From the NCBI GenBank assembly GCA_046593875.1, contig JBKJQQ010000216.1:1-8248 (forward strand): a stretch of 8,248 bases of DNA, written 5' to 3'. Below, in pieces: positions 1 through 7,344 of this stretch (positions are counted from its first letter, which is position 1; each line of letters begins with the position of its first letter). The DNA is from SCTD01 sp046593875 (GTDB lineage: Bacteria > Actinomycetota > Actinomycetes > Mycobacteriales > SCTD01). A program made the translations under genes and the position numbers. Under the pieces are notes generated by a model. The model saw only the letters and a program-made list of their open reading frames with translations. It was not told the origin of the DNA and did no database searches.

Positions 1-246
1 GAGGTGCAGGGCTTCGGCCGCCAGCGGGGCCACACCGAGGTCTACCGCGGCGCGGAGTACACCGTGTCGTTCGTGCCGAAGCTGCGCGTCGAGGTGCTCG
101 TGGACGACGCCGACGCCGCCCGGGTCATCGACACGATCGTCGCCGCGGCGAGCACCGGCTCGATCGGTGACGGCAAGGTCTGGTCCACCGTGGTCGACGA
201 GGTGGTGCGCGTGCGCACCGGCGAGCGCGGGGCCGAGGCGCTCTGA
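1..246 (+). CDS. glnK: PII nitrogen regulatory protein, C-terminal part (5' end outside window)
   Basis: This is the 3' end of a PII signal-transduction protein, a small trimer that reports nitrogen and energy status by binding ATP/ADP and 2-oxoglutarate. The frame is open from base 1 and ends at TGA 244-246, giving 81 visible residues. The first residue aligns with about position 32 of E. coli GlnB, so roughly 31 N-terminal residues are missing. The T-loop motif GFGRQRGHTEVYRGAEY is intact. Its last tyrosine (codon 58-60, equivalent to Tyr51) is the site modified by GlnD, which in actinobacteria is known to adenylylate rather than uridylylate. The B-loop signature TGSIGDGKVW and the C-terminal VVRVRTGE segment are also present. 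glnD follows immediately, and an ammonium transporter gene (amtB) would be expected upstream outside the window. glnK is preferred over glnB from this context only; the sequence does not separate the two names. Confidence 0.95.
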   Translation, partial: EVQGFGRQRGHTEVYRGAEYTVSFVPKLRVEVLVDDADAARVIDTIVAAASTGSIGDGKVWSTVVDEVVRVRTGERGAEAL

Positions 247-314
247 CCGGACTGGAGCAGGGCCGGGCCGCGCTGCTGGCTTCCCGTGTCACGGGGCAGG
301 CGCTGCGCTCCGGA

Positions 315-2525
315 ATGGTCGAGCTGTACGACCGCGAGCTCGCCGCCCTGCTCGGCGATCCAGGACCCGGCGTGGCGCTGGTCGCGGTCGGCGGGCTCGG
401 CCGTGAGGAGGTGGCCCCTGGCAGCGATCTCGACCTGGTCCTGGTGCACGCCGGCCGCTCGGACGTCGCCGCCGTCGCCGACGCCGTCTGGTACCCGCTC
501 TGGGACTCCGGCGTCTCGCTGGACCACTCCGTCCGCACCGTCGACGAGGCGCTCGCCGTCGCGGCCGGCGACCTCAAGGCCGCGCTCGGCCTGCTCGACG
601 CCCGGCACGTCGCCGGCGACCCGGCGTTGTCCGCCGACCTCCTGACCCGGACCCGCGCGGCCTGGCGGGCCGGTGCGACCAAGCGGCTGCCCGAGCTGCG
701 CGAGGCCGTGCTCGAAAGAGCCAGGTCTGATGGCGAAGTCGCCTTCCTGCTCGAGCCGGACCTCAAGAGCGCCCGCGGCGGCCTGCGCGACGTGCACGCC
801 CTGCAGGCGGTGGCGGCGGCCCAGGTCGCCGACCCGCCGGGGGCCGAGGTCCGCGCGGCGCTGGAGGTGCTGCTCGACGTCCGCGGCGAGCTGCACCGGC
901 GGACCGTCGGGGGCGGTCGGCGGGTGGTCGACCGGCTGCTGTTGCAGGAGCAGGACGCCGTGGCCTCGGCGCTGTCCTACGCCGACGCCGACGCGCTGAT
1001 GGCCGCCGTCTCGGGCGCGGGCCGGACGATCGCCTACGCCTCGGACACGACCTGGCGCCGGATCCGCCCGCCGGCCAAGCGCCGGCTGCTCGGCCGGCGT
1101 GCCGCCCCGCCGCCCCGCCGCCCGCTGGCCGACGACGTGGTCGAGGCGGACGGCGAGGTGGTGCTCGCGCGCGGGGCGACCCCGGAGACCGACTCCGCCC
1201 TGGTGCTGCGGGTCGCGGCGGCTGCGGCGAGGGCCGACCTGCCGATCGCCCCGCACACCCTGGCCCGGCTCGCGAGCGAGTGCCCGCCGCTGCCGGTCCC
1301 GTGGCCGCGACCGGCGCTGGACGCGCTGGTGCAGCTTCTCGCGGCCGGACCGCCGTGCGTCGCCGTCCTGGAGGCGCTCGACCAGGCCGGTCTGCTCGTC
1401 CGGCTGCTGCCCGAGTGGGAGTCGGTGCGCAGCAAGCCGCAGCGCAACAGCTACCACCGCTTCACCGTCGACCGGCACCTCGTCGAAGCCGCCGCGGCGG
1501 CCGCGGCCCTGACCCGACGCGTGGCCCGCCCGGACCTGCTGCTGCTCGGGGCCCTGCTGCACGACATCGGCAAGGGCCTGCCCGGCGACCACACCGAGGT
1601 CGGCATGGTCGTCGTCGCCGAGCTGGCCCCGCGGCTCGGCCTCCCGCCGCAGGACGTCGACGTCCTGGTCGCGATGGTCGAGCACCACCTGCTGCTGCCC
1701 GACGTCGCCACCCGGCGCGACCTGGCCGACCCCGCGACCGCGCAGGCTGTGGCCGACGCGGTCGGCTCGGCGCAGGTGCTGGAGCTGCTGCACGCCCTCA
1801 CCGAGGCCGACTCCGCCGCCACCGGACCGGCGGCCTGGTCGTCCTGGAAGGGCGGGCTGGTCGCCGACCTCGTCCGCCGGACCCAGGCCCTGCTCGACGG
1901 CGACCCGCCGCCCGCTCCGGCGCCACTGGCCGACTGGCAGGAGGAGCTCGTCGCCGCAGGCGGACCCGTCCTGGCGGCGCGCGACGAAGAGGTCACCGTC
2001 GTCGCCCCGGACGCGCCCGGGCTGCTCTCGCTGGCCGCCGGCGTGCTGGCCCTGCACCGGCTCGACGTGCGCTCGGCGTCGGTCTTCTCGCGGGACGCGA
2101 CCGCCGTGACGGTCTTCCGGGTGGAGCCGCGCTTCGGGGCGCTGCCGGACTGGGCGGTCGTGCAGAGCGACCTGCGCCGCGCCCTGGCCGGCGACCTCGA
2201 CCTGCCGGCGGTGCTGGCCTCCCGTGAGGCGGCGTACGCCCCCCGGACCGGTCTGCCGGTGGCGGCCCCGGAGGTCCGGCTGCTCGACGACGCCTCCGCC
2301 GCGGCGACCGTCGTCGAGGTGCGCGCCGCCGACGCCCTCGGCGTGCTGCACCGGATCACCGGAGCGCTGGCCGGCGCGGGGCTGGACCTGCGGACCGCCC
2401 ACATCTCCACCCTGGGCGCCGATGTCGTGGACGCGTTCTACGTCGTCGGCCCCGATGGCGGGAAGCTTGCCGACCCCGTCCTGCGGGCAAGGGTCCAGGA
2501 CGAGGTGCTGGCCGCACTGCGCTGA
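315..2525 (+). CDS. glnD: PII nucleotidyltransferase / deadenylylating enzyme GlnD
   Basis: GlnD is the bifunctional cytoplasmic enzyme that adds a nucleotide to the PII T-loop tyrosine when glutamine is low and removes it when glutamine is high. Numbered from ATG 315 (736 residues), the nucleotidyltransferase motif is GGLGREEVAPGSDLD at 26-40, with metal-binding Asp38 and Asp40. A GlnD-specific helical segment follows (EPDLKSARGGLRDVHALQ). The HD hydrolase domain has His388, His416-Asp417 (ALLHDIGKG), His426 and His457-His458. Two ACT glutamine-sensing domains start near residues 560 and 666. The domain order is complete. The start is doubtful. The frame stays open upstream with plausible coding sequence (ALLASRVTGQALRSG), homologues carry a helix there, and ATG 315 lacks a proper Shine-Dalgarno. 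No ATG, GTG or TTG lies upstream in frame, only CTG at 243 (overlapping the PII stop, with GAGG at 235-238) and at 252. It is very probably co-transcribed with the PII gene. Confidence 0.95.
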   Translation: MVELYDRELAALLGDPGPGVALVAVGGLGREEVAPGSDLDLVLVHAGRSDVAAVADAVWYPLWDSGVSLDHSVRTVDEALAVAAGDLKAALGLLDARHVAGDPALSADLLTRTRAAWRAGATKRLPELREAVLERARSDGEVAFLLEPDLKSARGGLRDVHALQAVAAAQVADPPGAEVRAALEVLLDVRGELHRRTVGGGRRVVDRLLLQEQDAVASALSYADADALMAAVSGAGRTIAYASDTTWRRIRPPAKRRLLGRRAAPPPRRPLADDVVEADGEVVLARGATPETDSALVLRVAAAAARADLPIAPHTLARLASECPPLPVPWPRPALDALVQLLAAGPPCVAVLEALDQAGLLVRLLPEWESVRSKPQRNSYHRFTVDRHLVEAAAAAAALTRRVARPDLLLLGALLHDIGKGLPGDHTEVGMVVVAELAPRLGLPPQDVDVLVAMVEHHLLLPDVATRRDLADPATAQAVADAVGSAQVLELLHALTEADSAATGPAAWSSWKGGLVADLVRRTQALLDGDPPPAPAPLADWQEELVAAGGPVLAARDEEVTVVAPDAPGLLSLAAGVLALHRLDVRSASVFSRDATAVTVFRVEPRFGALPDWAVVQSDLRRALAGDLDLPAVLASREAAYAPRTGLPVAAPEVRLLDDASAAATVVEVRAADALGVLHRITGALAGAGLDLRTAHISTLGADVVDAFYVVGPDGGKLADPVLRARVQDEVLAALR

Positions 2526-2633
2526 TCGGCCGGTTCGCCGGGCCTCCGGGGCGTTCGGGTGCGACACTGGACCCAGCCTGTCCCGGTCGCGCTGGCTCCT
2601 GGGCCCCGCAGCGCTCGACCCCGAGGACGTGCC
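2526..2633 (+). other. Intergenic spacer between glnD and the glycosyltransferase gene
   Basis: These 108 bases separate the nitrogen block from the glycan block. The stretch contains no TA dinucleotide at all, so no TAnnnT-type -10 element can be placed in it. The best hairpin is a 4-bp CCGG/CCGG stem with a TTCG loop near its 5' end, with no T-tract, which is too weak to call a terminator. Downstream transcription may therefore read through from glnD or use a promoter of unrecognised type. Confidence 0.5.
2623..2627 (+). promoter_or_regulatory. Ribosome binding site for the fused glycosyltransferase
   Basis: GAGGA lies six bases before ATG 2634, a good Shine-Dalgarno match and distance. 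It supports that start over the in-frame ATG at 2559. The 25 residues the longer version would add do not resemble the family's N-terminus. Confidence 0.75.
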
Positions 2634-4880
2634 ATGACACCCGCACAGCCTTCTCCCGCCGTCTGCCTGGTGGGGACCGCCCCGCCGCGCCGCTGCGGTA
2701 TCGCCACCTTCACCGGCGACCTGGGCGGCGCGATCACCGCGCTCCAGCCGGAGACGCCGGCCGTGCAGGTCGCGCTCACCGACGTGGGCGGCGCCTACGC
2801 CTACGGCCCCGAGGTCGTCTTCGAGGTGCAGGCGCCGCAGCGCAGTGACTACCGCACCGCCGCCGGCTTCCTCAACACCGCTGCCGTGGACGTGGTCTGC
2901 GTGCAGCACGAGTTCGGCATCTTCGGCGGGCCGGCCGGCCGGCACGTCGACGAGCTGTTGGACCACCTGCAGGTGCCGATCGTGACGACGCTGCACACGG
3001 TGCTGGCGCACCCCTCGGCCGAGCAGCGCGCCGCGACCCGTCGCGTCGCGGACCGCTCCGACGTCCTGGTGGTGCTGGCGGACCGGGCCGTCGAGCTGCT
3101 CGTCGAGGGCTGCGGTATCGACCCGGCGAAGGTGCGCGTGATCCCGCACGGCGTGCCCGCCGCCCCCGAGCTGGATCAGGACGCGGCCAAGGCCTCGCTC
3201 GGGCTGTCCGGCCGCACCGTCCTGCTCACCTTCGGCCTGCTCGGCCCGGACAAGGGCATCGAGGTGGTCCTCGCGGCGCTGCCCGACCTGGTCGCTGCCG
3301 ACCCGGCGCTGCTCTACGTCGTCCTGGGCGCGACCCACCCGCACGTCCTGCGCGACCACGGCGACGTCTACCGCGACAGCCTCGTCGCCCAGGTCTGCGC
3401 GCTCGGGCTCGAGGACAACGTGCTGCTCGTCGACCGCTACGCCGAGCTCGAGGAGCTCTGCCGCTACCTGGCCGCCAGCGACGTCTACGTGACGCCGTAC
3501 CACTCGACCGAGCAGATCGTCTCCGGCACGCTGGCCTACGCGGTCGGCATGGGCTGTGCCGTCGTCTCGACCCCCTACCCCTACGCGACGGAGCTGCTCG
3601 GCGGCGGCCGCGGCGTGCTGTTCCCCTTCGCCGACAGTGCCGCGCTCGTCGGAGCCCTGGCGAGCCTGCTGGCCGACGAGCCCGCCCGCCGCGCCATGCA
3701 GGAGCGCGCCCGCGACCACGGCCGCACGATGACCTGGCCGGCTGTCGCCGCTGCCTACCGGCAGCTGTTCGCCGAGGTGGTCGCGCAGCACGAGCGCACG
3801 CCGATCGCCTGGACCGAGACCGCCCTGCCTGCAGCCCGCTTCGACTTCCTGGAGGCCCTGTCCGATGACGTGGGCGTCTTCCAGCACGCGCAGCACGGGG
3901 TGCCCAGCCGCGCCCACGGCTACTGCACGGACGACGTCAGCCGCGCGCTGCTCGTCGCGGTCGAGGGCACGGCGGTGCTCGATGACGCGACGGCGCGCGG
4001 GCTGGTGCCGCGCTACCTCAGCTTCCTGCTCGACGCCCAGCGGCCCGACGGCAGCTTCGACAACCTCATGGGCTTCGACCGGCGCTTCGTCCCGGACACG
4101 GACAGCGAGGACACCCTCGGCCAGACCCTGTGGGGGCTCGGCGTCACGACCTCCCTCAGCCCGCAGGAGGGCTGGCGGCTGCTGGCCACCGAGCTGTTCG
4201 AGAAGGCGCTGCCGCACGCCGCGGACCTGCAGGCCACCAAGGCGATGTCCTACGCCGCGCTCGGGCTGCATGCCTACCTCGAGCGCTACCCCGGTGCGCT
4301 GGCCGCCCGCCGGATGCTGACGCTTCTGACCGGTCGCCTGCTGGACCGGCTGGCGGTCTGCCGCCGCGACGGCTGGCCGTGGATCGACGACGCCTACACC
4401 TACGCGAACGCTGCCGTGCCCGAGGCGCTGCTGCGGGCGGGCATCGCCCTGGACCGCCCCGACCTCACGCGCACGGGCCTGCAGCTGCTCGATGCGCTGC
4501 TGCTCGCGACGTGGAGCCCCGCCGGCTTCGACTTCCCCGGCAACGAGGGGTGGTTCACCCGGGAGGGCGTGCGTGCCGGCTACGGCCAGCAGCCGATCGA
4601 GGCCGGCCTCACCGCGCGCGCCTGCATGCTCGCGCACGTGATCAGCGGCGATGCCACCTACCTGGCCCGGGCACGCGACTCCGTCGCGTGGCTGCTCGGC
4701 CGCAACCGGCTCGGGCTGGCGCTCTACGACGCCGAGACCGGCTGCTGCGCAGACGGTCTGGACCGGCACGGCGTCAGCAGCAACAGCGGCGCGGAGTCGA
4801 CGATCGTCGCGCTGATGGGGTTGCTCGCCCTGCCGCGCCCGGTGCAGGTCGAGCTGCGCAGCACCTCCGCCCAGGCCTGA
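2634..4880 (+). CDS. GT4-type glycosyltransferase fused to a C-terminal alpha/alpha-toroid-like domain
   Basis: This 748-residue protein has two parts. Residues about 10-385 form a GT-B fold glycosyltransferase of the GT4 type. It carries the N-terminal PPRRCGIATFTGDL motif (17-30), QHEFGIFGG starting at 91, the donor-site loop FGLLGPDKG (200-208), and EQIVSGTLAYAVG from Glu293. The second glutamate of the usual E-x7-E motif is replaced by alanine, a pattern I recall for this subgroup. Residues about 400-745 look like a helical barrel similar to six-hairpin glycosidase or epimerase domains. Conserved-looking acidic spots are HGYCTDDVSRAL (Asp433-Asp434), WPWIDDAYTYANA (Asp585-Asp586), NEGWF (Glu638) and GYGQQPIEA (Glu656). 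No signal peptide or membrane helix is visible. The start is ATG 2634, chosen for its GAGGA site and the fit to the family N-terminus. The next gene starts one base after the stop. Donor, acceptor and the role of the second domain are unknown; the GH130 neighbour hints at mannose chemistry. Confidence 0.88.
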   Translation: MTPAQPSPAVCLVGTAPPRRCGIATFTGDLGGAITALQPETPAVQVALTDVGGAYAYGPEVVFEVQAPQRSDYRTAAGFLNTAAVDVVCVQHEFGIFGGPAGRHVDELLDHLQVPIVTTLHTVLAHPSAEQRAATRRVADRSDVLVVLADRAVELLVEGCGIDPAKVRVIPHGVPAAPELDQDAAKASLGLSGRTVLLTFGLLGPDKGIEVVLAALPDLVAADPALLYVVLGATHPHVLRDHGDVYRDSLVAQVCALGLEDNVLLVDRYAELEELCRYLAASDVYVTPYHSTEQIVSGTLAYAVGMGCAVVSTPYPYATELLGGGRGVLFPFADSAALVGALASLLADEPARRAMQERARDHGRTMTWPAVAAAYRQLFAEVVAQHERTPIAWTETALPAARFDFLEALSDDVGVFQHAQHGVPSRAHGYCTDDVSRALLVAVEGTAVLDDATARGLVPRYLSFLLDAQRPDGSFDNLMGFDRRFVPDTDSEDTLGQTLWGLGVTTSLSPQEGWRLLATELFEKALPHAADLQATKAMSYAALGLHAYLERYPGALAARRMLTLLTGRLLDRLAVCRRDGWPWIDDAYTYANAAVPEALLRAGIALDRPDLTRTGLQLLDALLLATWSPAGFDFPGNEGWFTREGVRAGYGQQPIEAGLTARACMLAHVISGDATYLARARDSVAWLLGRNRLGLALYDAETGCCADGLDRHGVSSNSGAESTIVALMGLLALPRPVQVELRSTSAQA

Positions 4881-4881
4881 C

Positions 4882-5910
4882 GTGCGGGTGGGCATGCTCG
4901 CCCCCATCGCGTGGCGCGTGCCGCCCCGGCACTACGGGCCGTGGGAGCTGGTCGTCTCCCGGCTGACCGAGGGCCTGGTCGCCGCAGGGGTCGACGTGAC
5001 GCTGTTCGCGTCCGGTGACTCGCTGACGGCGGCGACGCTGTCGTCGGTGGTCGCGCGGCCCTACGAGGAGGACGACTCCTACGACGTCAAGGTCGCCGAG
5101 TGCCTGCACATCTCGGCGGCGTTCGAGCGGGCGGACGAGTTCGACCTGCTGCACAACCACTTCGACTTCCTGCCGCTGACGTGGAGCCGGCTGGTGGACA
5201 CCCCTCTGGTCACGACGATCCACGGCCTGTCGTCCGAGCAGATCGCCCCCGTCTACCGGCAGTACGACGACCGCGTCGCCTACGTCGCCATCAGCGAGGC
5301 GGACCGCCATCCGGACCTCACCTACGCCGCGACCGTCCACCACGGGATCCCCGTGCAGGACGTGCCTCTCGGGGCGGGGAGCAGCGACGGCACGCTCGTC
5401 TTCCTCGGGCGCATCCACCCGCACAAGGGGACCGCCGAGGCCATCGAGGTCGCGCGCCGGGCCGGCCGGCCGCTGGTCATCGCCGGGATCGTGCAGGACC
5501 AGGCGTACTTCGACGCCGAGGTGCGGCCGCACCTGGACGACGACCGGGTCCGCTACGTCGGACCGGTCGGGCCGGCCGAGCGCGATGCGCTGCTCGGCTC
5601 CGCCGATGCGCTGCTGCACCTGGTGAGCTTCGCCGAGCCGTTCGGCCTGTCGATGGTCGAGGCGATGGCCTGCGGCACGCCCGTCATCGGCACCCGCCTG
5701 GGCTCGGTGCCCGAGGTCGTGGCCGACGGCCGCACCGGCTTCGTCGTCGACGGCCTCGACGGTGCGGTCGCGGCGCTCGGCCGCCTCGACGAGCTGGAGC
5801 GGGCCGACTGCCGCGCCCACGTCCAGGAGCGGTTCAGCGTCGAGCGGATGGTCCAGGGCTACCTAGCGGTCTACGACGCGGTGATCGGCCAGCGCGGCCA
5901 GCAGCTCTGA
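4882..5910 (+). CDS. Glycosyltransferase family 4 protein
   Basis: This 342-residue retaining GT-B glycosyltransferase transfers a sugar from an activated donor, in the cytoplasm or at the inner membrane face. The N-terminal acceptor domain begins MLAPIAWRVPPRHYGPWE, a pattern typical of one GT4 subgroup, and includes LLHNHFDF and TTIHGLSSEQ. The C-terminal donor domain has FLGRIHPHKG (174-183) with phosphate-contacting Arg177 and Lys182. The full E-x7-E motif is in EPFGLSMVEAMACGTPVIG (Glu252, Glu260). The length is normal for the family. The GTG start lies one base after the upstream stop, with an AGG six bases before it inside the upstream gene, so the two are probably translationally coupled. 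The last 48 bases are also the antisense 3' end of the GH130 gene. The sugar donor cannot be told from sequence; mannose is an inference from the neighbour. Confidence 0.92.
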   Translation: MRVGMLAPIAWRVPPRHYGPWELVVSRLTEGLVAAGVDVTLFASGDSLTAATLSSVVARPYEEDDSYDVKVAECLHISAAFERADEFDLLHNHFDFLPLTWSRLVDTPLVTTIHGLSSEQIAPVYRQYDDRVAYVAISEADRHPDLTYAATVHHGIPVQDVPLGAGSSDGTLVFLGRIHPHKGTAEAIEVARRAGRPLVIAGIVQDQAYFDAEVRPHLDDDRVRYVGPVGPAERDALLGSADALLHLVSFAEPFGLSMVEAMACGTPVIGTRLGSVPEVVADGRTGFVVDGLDGAVAALGRLDELERADCRAHVQERFSVERMVQGYLAVYDAVIGQRGQQL

Positions 5911-7344
5911 CACCGAGAAGGTCGCGAGCGCGGTGCGCTGGTCGGAGGCGCCGTAGGGCAGGACCAGGTGGTCGCCGTGCACCATCGCCCCGCACGAGTA
6001 GACGACGTTCGGCACGTAGCCGTCGCGCTCCTCGGCCTCCGCCTGCAGGATCGGGTAGGGCAGGTCCGCGACGATCCGCTCCGGGTGCGCGAGGTCGAGC
6101 AGCAGCGCCCCGAGCCGGTAGGTACGCATCGGCCCGACGCCGTGCGTCAGCACCAGCCAGCCCGCCTCGGTCTCGATCGGGGAGCCGCAGTTGCCCATCT
6201 GGACCGCCTCCCACGGCTGCTGCGCGCGCCGCAGCAGCACCGACGGCTCGGCCCACGTCCGCGGCTCGGAGGACCGGAGCAGATGCAGGTTCTCGCGGTC
6301 CGGCCGCGACAGCGCGACGTACTGACCGTCGATCTTGCGGGGGAACAGCGCCATCCCCTTGTTCTGCGCGCTGCTGCCGGCCAGCGTGGAGATCTCGAAG
6401 GAGGTGAAGTCGTTGGTCTCGATCAGCTGCGGCAGGATCTCGAAGCCGTTGAACGCGGTGTACGTCGCGTAGTAGGTGGTCGAGCCGTCCTTCTCGGTGA
6501 AGCGCACGAAGCGGGCGTCCTCCATGCCGCGGCTCTCGAACGGCCCCTCCGGCCAGATCAGCCGCTCGGACAGCGCGCTGGCCGGGTCGAAGGACAGCAG
6601 GTAGTTCGACGCGGCGAGCCAGCTCATCAGGTCGGCGCTCTGCTGGGTCACGGCACGCGGCAGCTCGTCCAGGACGCGGAGCGCCTGCTCCAGCTCGGAG
6701 CTGCCGAAGTGGCGAGGAAGCTTGTCGAGCACGCGCGCGGTCAGCCCGACGTCGGCGCCGAGCTCGCCGAGCTTGTCGGCGAAGTGCCGCCGCTCGTAGA
6801 CCGCCTGCCGCCGCTCGCCGGACTCGGCCCGCTGGCCGATGCCGTCGAGCACGACCTCGCCTGCGGCGTCGACGATCCCGCTGCGGAAGGTGATCGAGCT
6901 GATGTGCCCCTCGCCGATGGCCCGTTGCGACAGCACGAAGCGGCAGGCACCGTCCGGCACGCCGGTCTGGTCCGGCGCACGCACCATCGACGGGTTGGTC
7001 AGCGCCGCCGCCTGGAAGGCGTGCTCCTGCGTCAGGTAGGCACCGACCAGGCTGCGCCGAGCGTCGTCGGCGTCGCCCAGGTGCTCGGCCACGCGCTCGG
7101 CGTTGCGGGTGAGCATCGCGTCCAGGTCGCGGTGCCGCTCGCCGAAGCGTGCGCGTACGTCGGCCATCTCGGTCTCGACCTGCGTGTCGGTCAGTCGCAG
7201 GACGCTCTGCACCAGCCGCTCGAGGCGGCTCGGCCCCTCGGTCGACGGGTCGTCGCCCGGGATGTGGGGGCGCCCGATGACGCGGCGCGGGTCGGGGGTC
7301 AGGACGACGTCGGTGCGGCGCGCGACCGGGCGCGGGGCAGTCAC
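5863..7344 (-). CDS. Glycoside hydrolase family 130 protein (beta-mannoside phosphorylase/mannosidase type)
   Basis: This 493-residue protein belongs to GH130, whose known members phosphorolyse or hydrolyse beta-linked mannosides in beta-mannan-type oligosaccharides. Residues about 1-130 are a helical N-terminal extension (TDVVLTPDPRRVIGRP, IPGDD, then charged helices). The five-bladed propeller follows, with FVLSQRAIGEGHISSITFRSG (residues 136 on), RGMEDARFV (272-280, Asp276 the likely catalytic acid) and YATYTAFNG. After these come NKGMALFPRKIDGQYVAL (328-345, Lys329), GSPIETEAGWLVLTHGV (His401), YRLGALLLDL, GYVPNVVY and YGASD (464-468). Basic residues that hold phosphate in phosphorylases (lysine, histidine, arginines) seem retained, which favours phosphorolysis, but this is not proven. 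No signal peptide is seen, so it is probably cytoplasmic. The start is GTG 7344, overlapping the upstream stop as GTGA. The open frame further upstream is only the shadow of that gene. The stop TAG is the complement of a CTA leucine codon in the opposing glycosyltransferase. Confidence 0.93.
   Translation of the reverse strand: MTAPRPVARRTDVVLTPDPRRVIGRPHIPGDDPSTEGPSRLERLVQSVLRLTDTQVETEMADVRARFGERHRDLDAMLTRNAERVAEHLGDADDARRSLVGAYLTQEHAFQAAALTNPSMVRAPDQTGVPDGACRFVLSQRAIGEGHISSITFRSGIVDAAGEVVLDGIGQRAESGERRQAVYERRHFADKLGELGADVGLTARVLDKLPRHFGSSELEQALRVLDELPRAVTQQSADLMSWLAASNYLLSFDPASALSERLIWPEGPFESRGMEDARFVRFTEKDGSTTYYATYTAFNGFEILPQLIETNDFTSFEISTLAGSSAQNKGMALFPRKIDGQYVALSRPDRENLHLLRSSEPRTWAEPSVLLRRAQQPWEAVQMGNCGSPIETEAGWLVLTHGVGPMRTYRLGALLLDLAHPERIVADLPYPILQAEAEERDGYVPNVVYSCGAMVHGDHLVLPYGASDQRTALATFSVSELLAALADHRVVDR

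Noticed and set aside
2526..2545. Possible terminator hairpin after glnD
   Set aside because: The stem is only four CCGG pairs around TTCG, flanked by mismatches and without a T-tract; any GC-rich spacer would offer this.
2559..2633. Earlier in-frame ATG for the fused glycosyltransferase
   Set aside because: The added residues look random and the family N-terminus begins after ATG 2634, which has GAGGA at the proper distance.
3510..3536. Loss of the second Glu of E-x7-E in the fused glycosyltransferase as a sign of an inactive enzyme
   Set aside because: The EQIVSGTLAYAVG form is, as I recall, the usual sequence of this GT subgroup, and the donor-site Lys207 loop is intact.
42..4907. A 1621-residue open frame on the minus strand covering PII, glnD and the fused glycosyltransferase
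   Set aside because: It is opposite three well-identified genes and rich in Arg/Gly/Gln/His/Val with no recognisable domain. High GC in third codon positions removes stops from antisense frames.
5100..6407. A 435-residue plus-strand open frame overlapping the GT4 gene
   Set aside because: It is Arg/Pro/Ala-rich shadow translation; the real frame there carries the GT4 E-x7-E motif.
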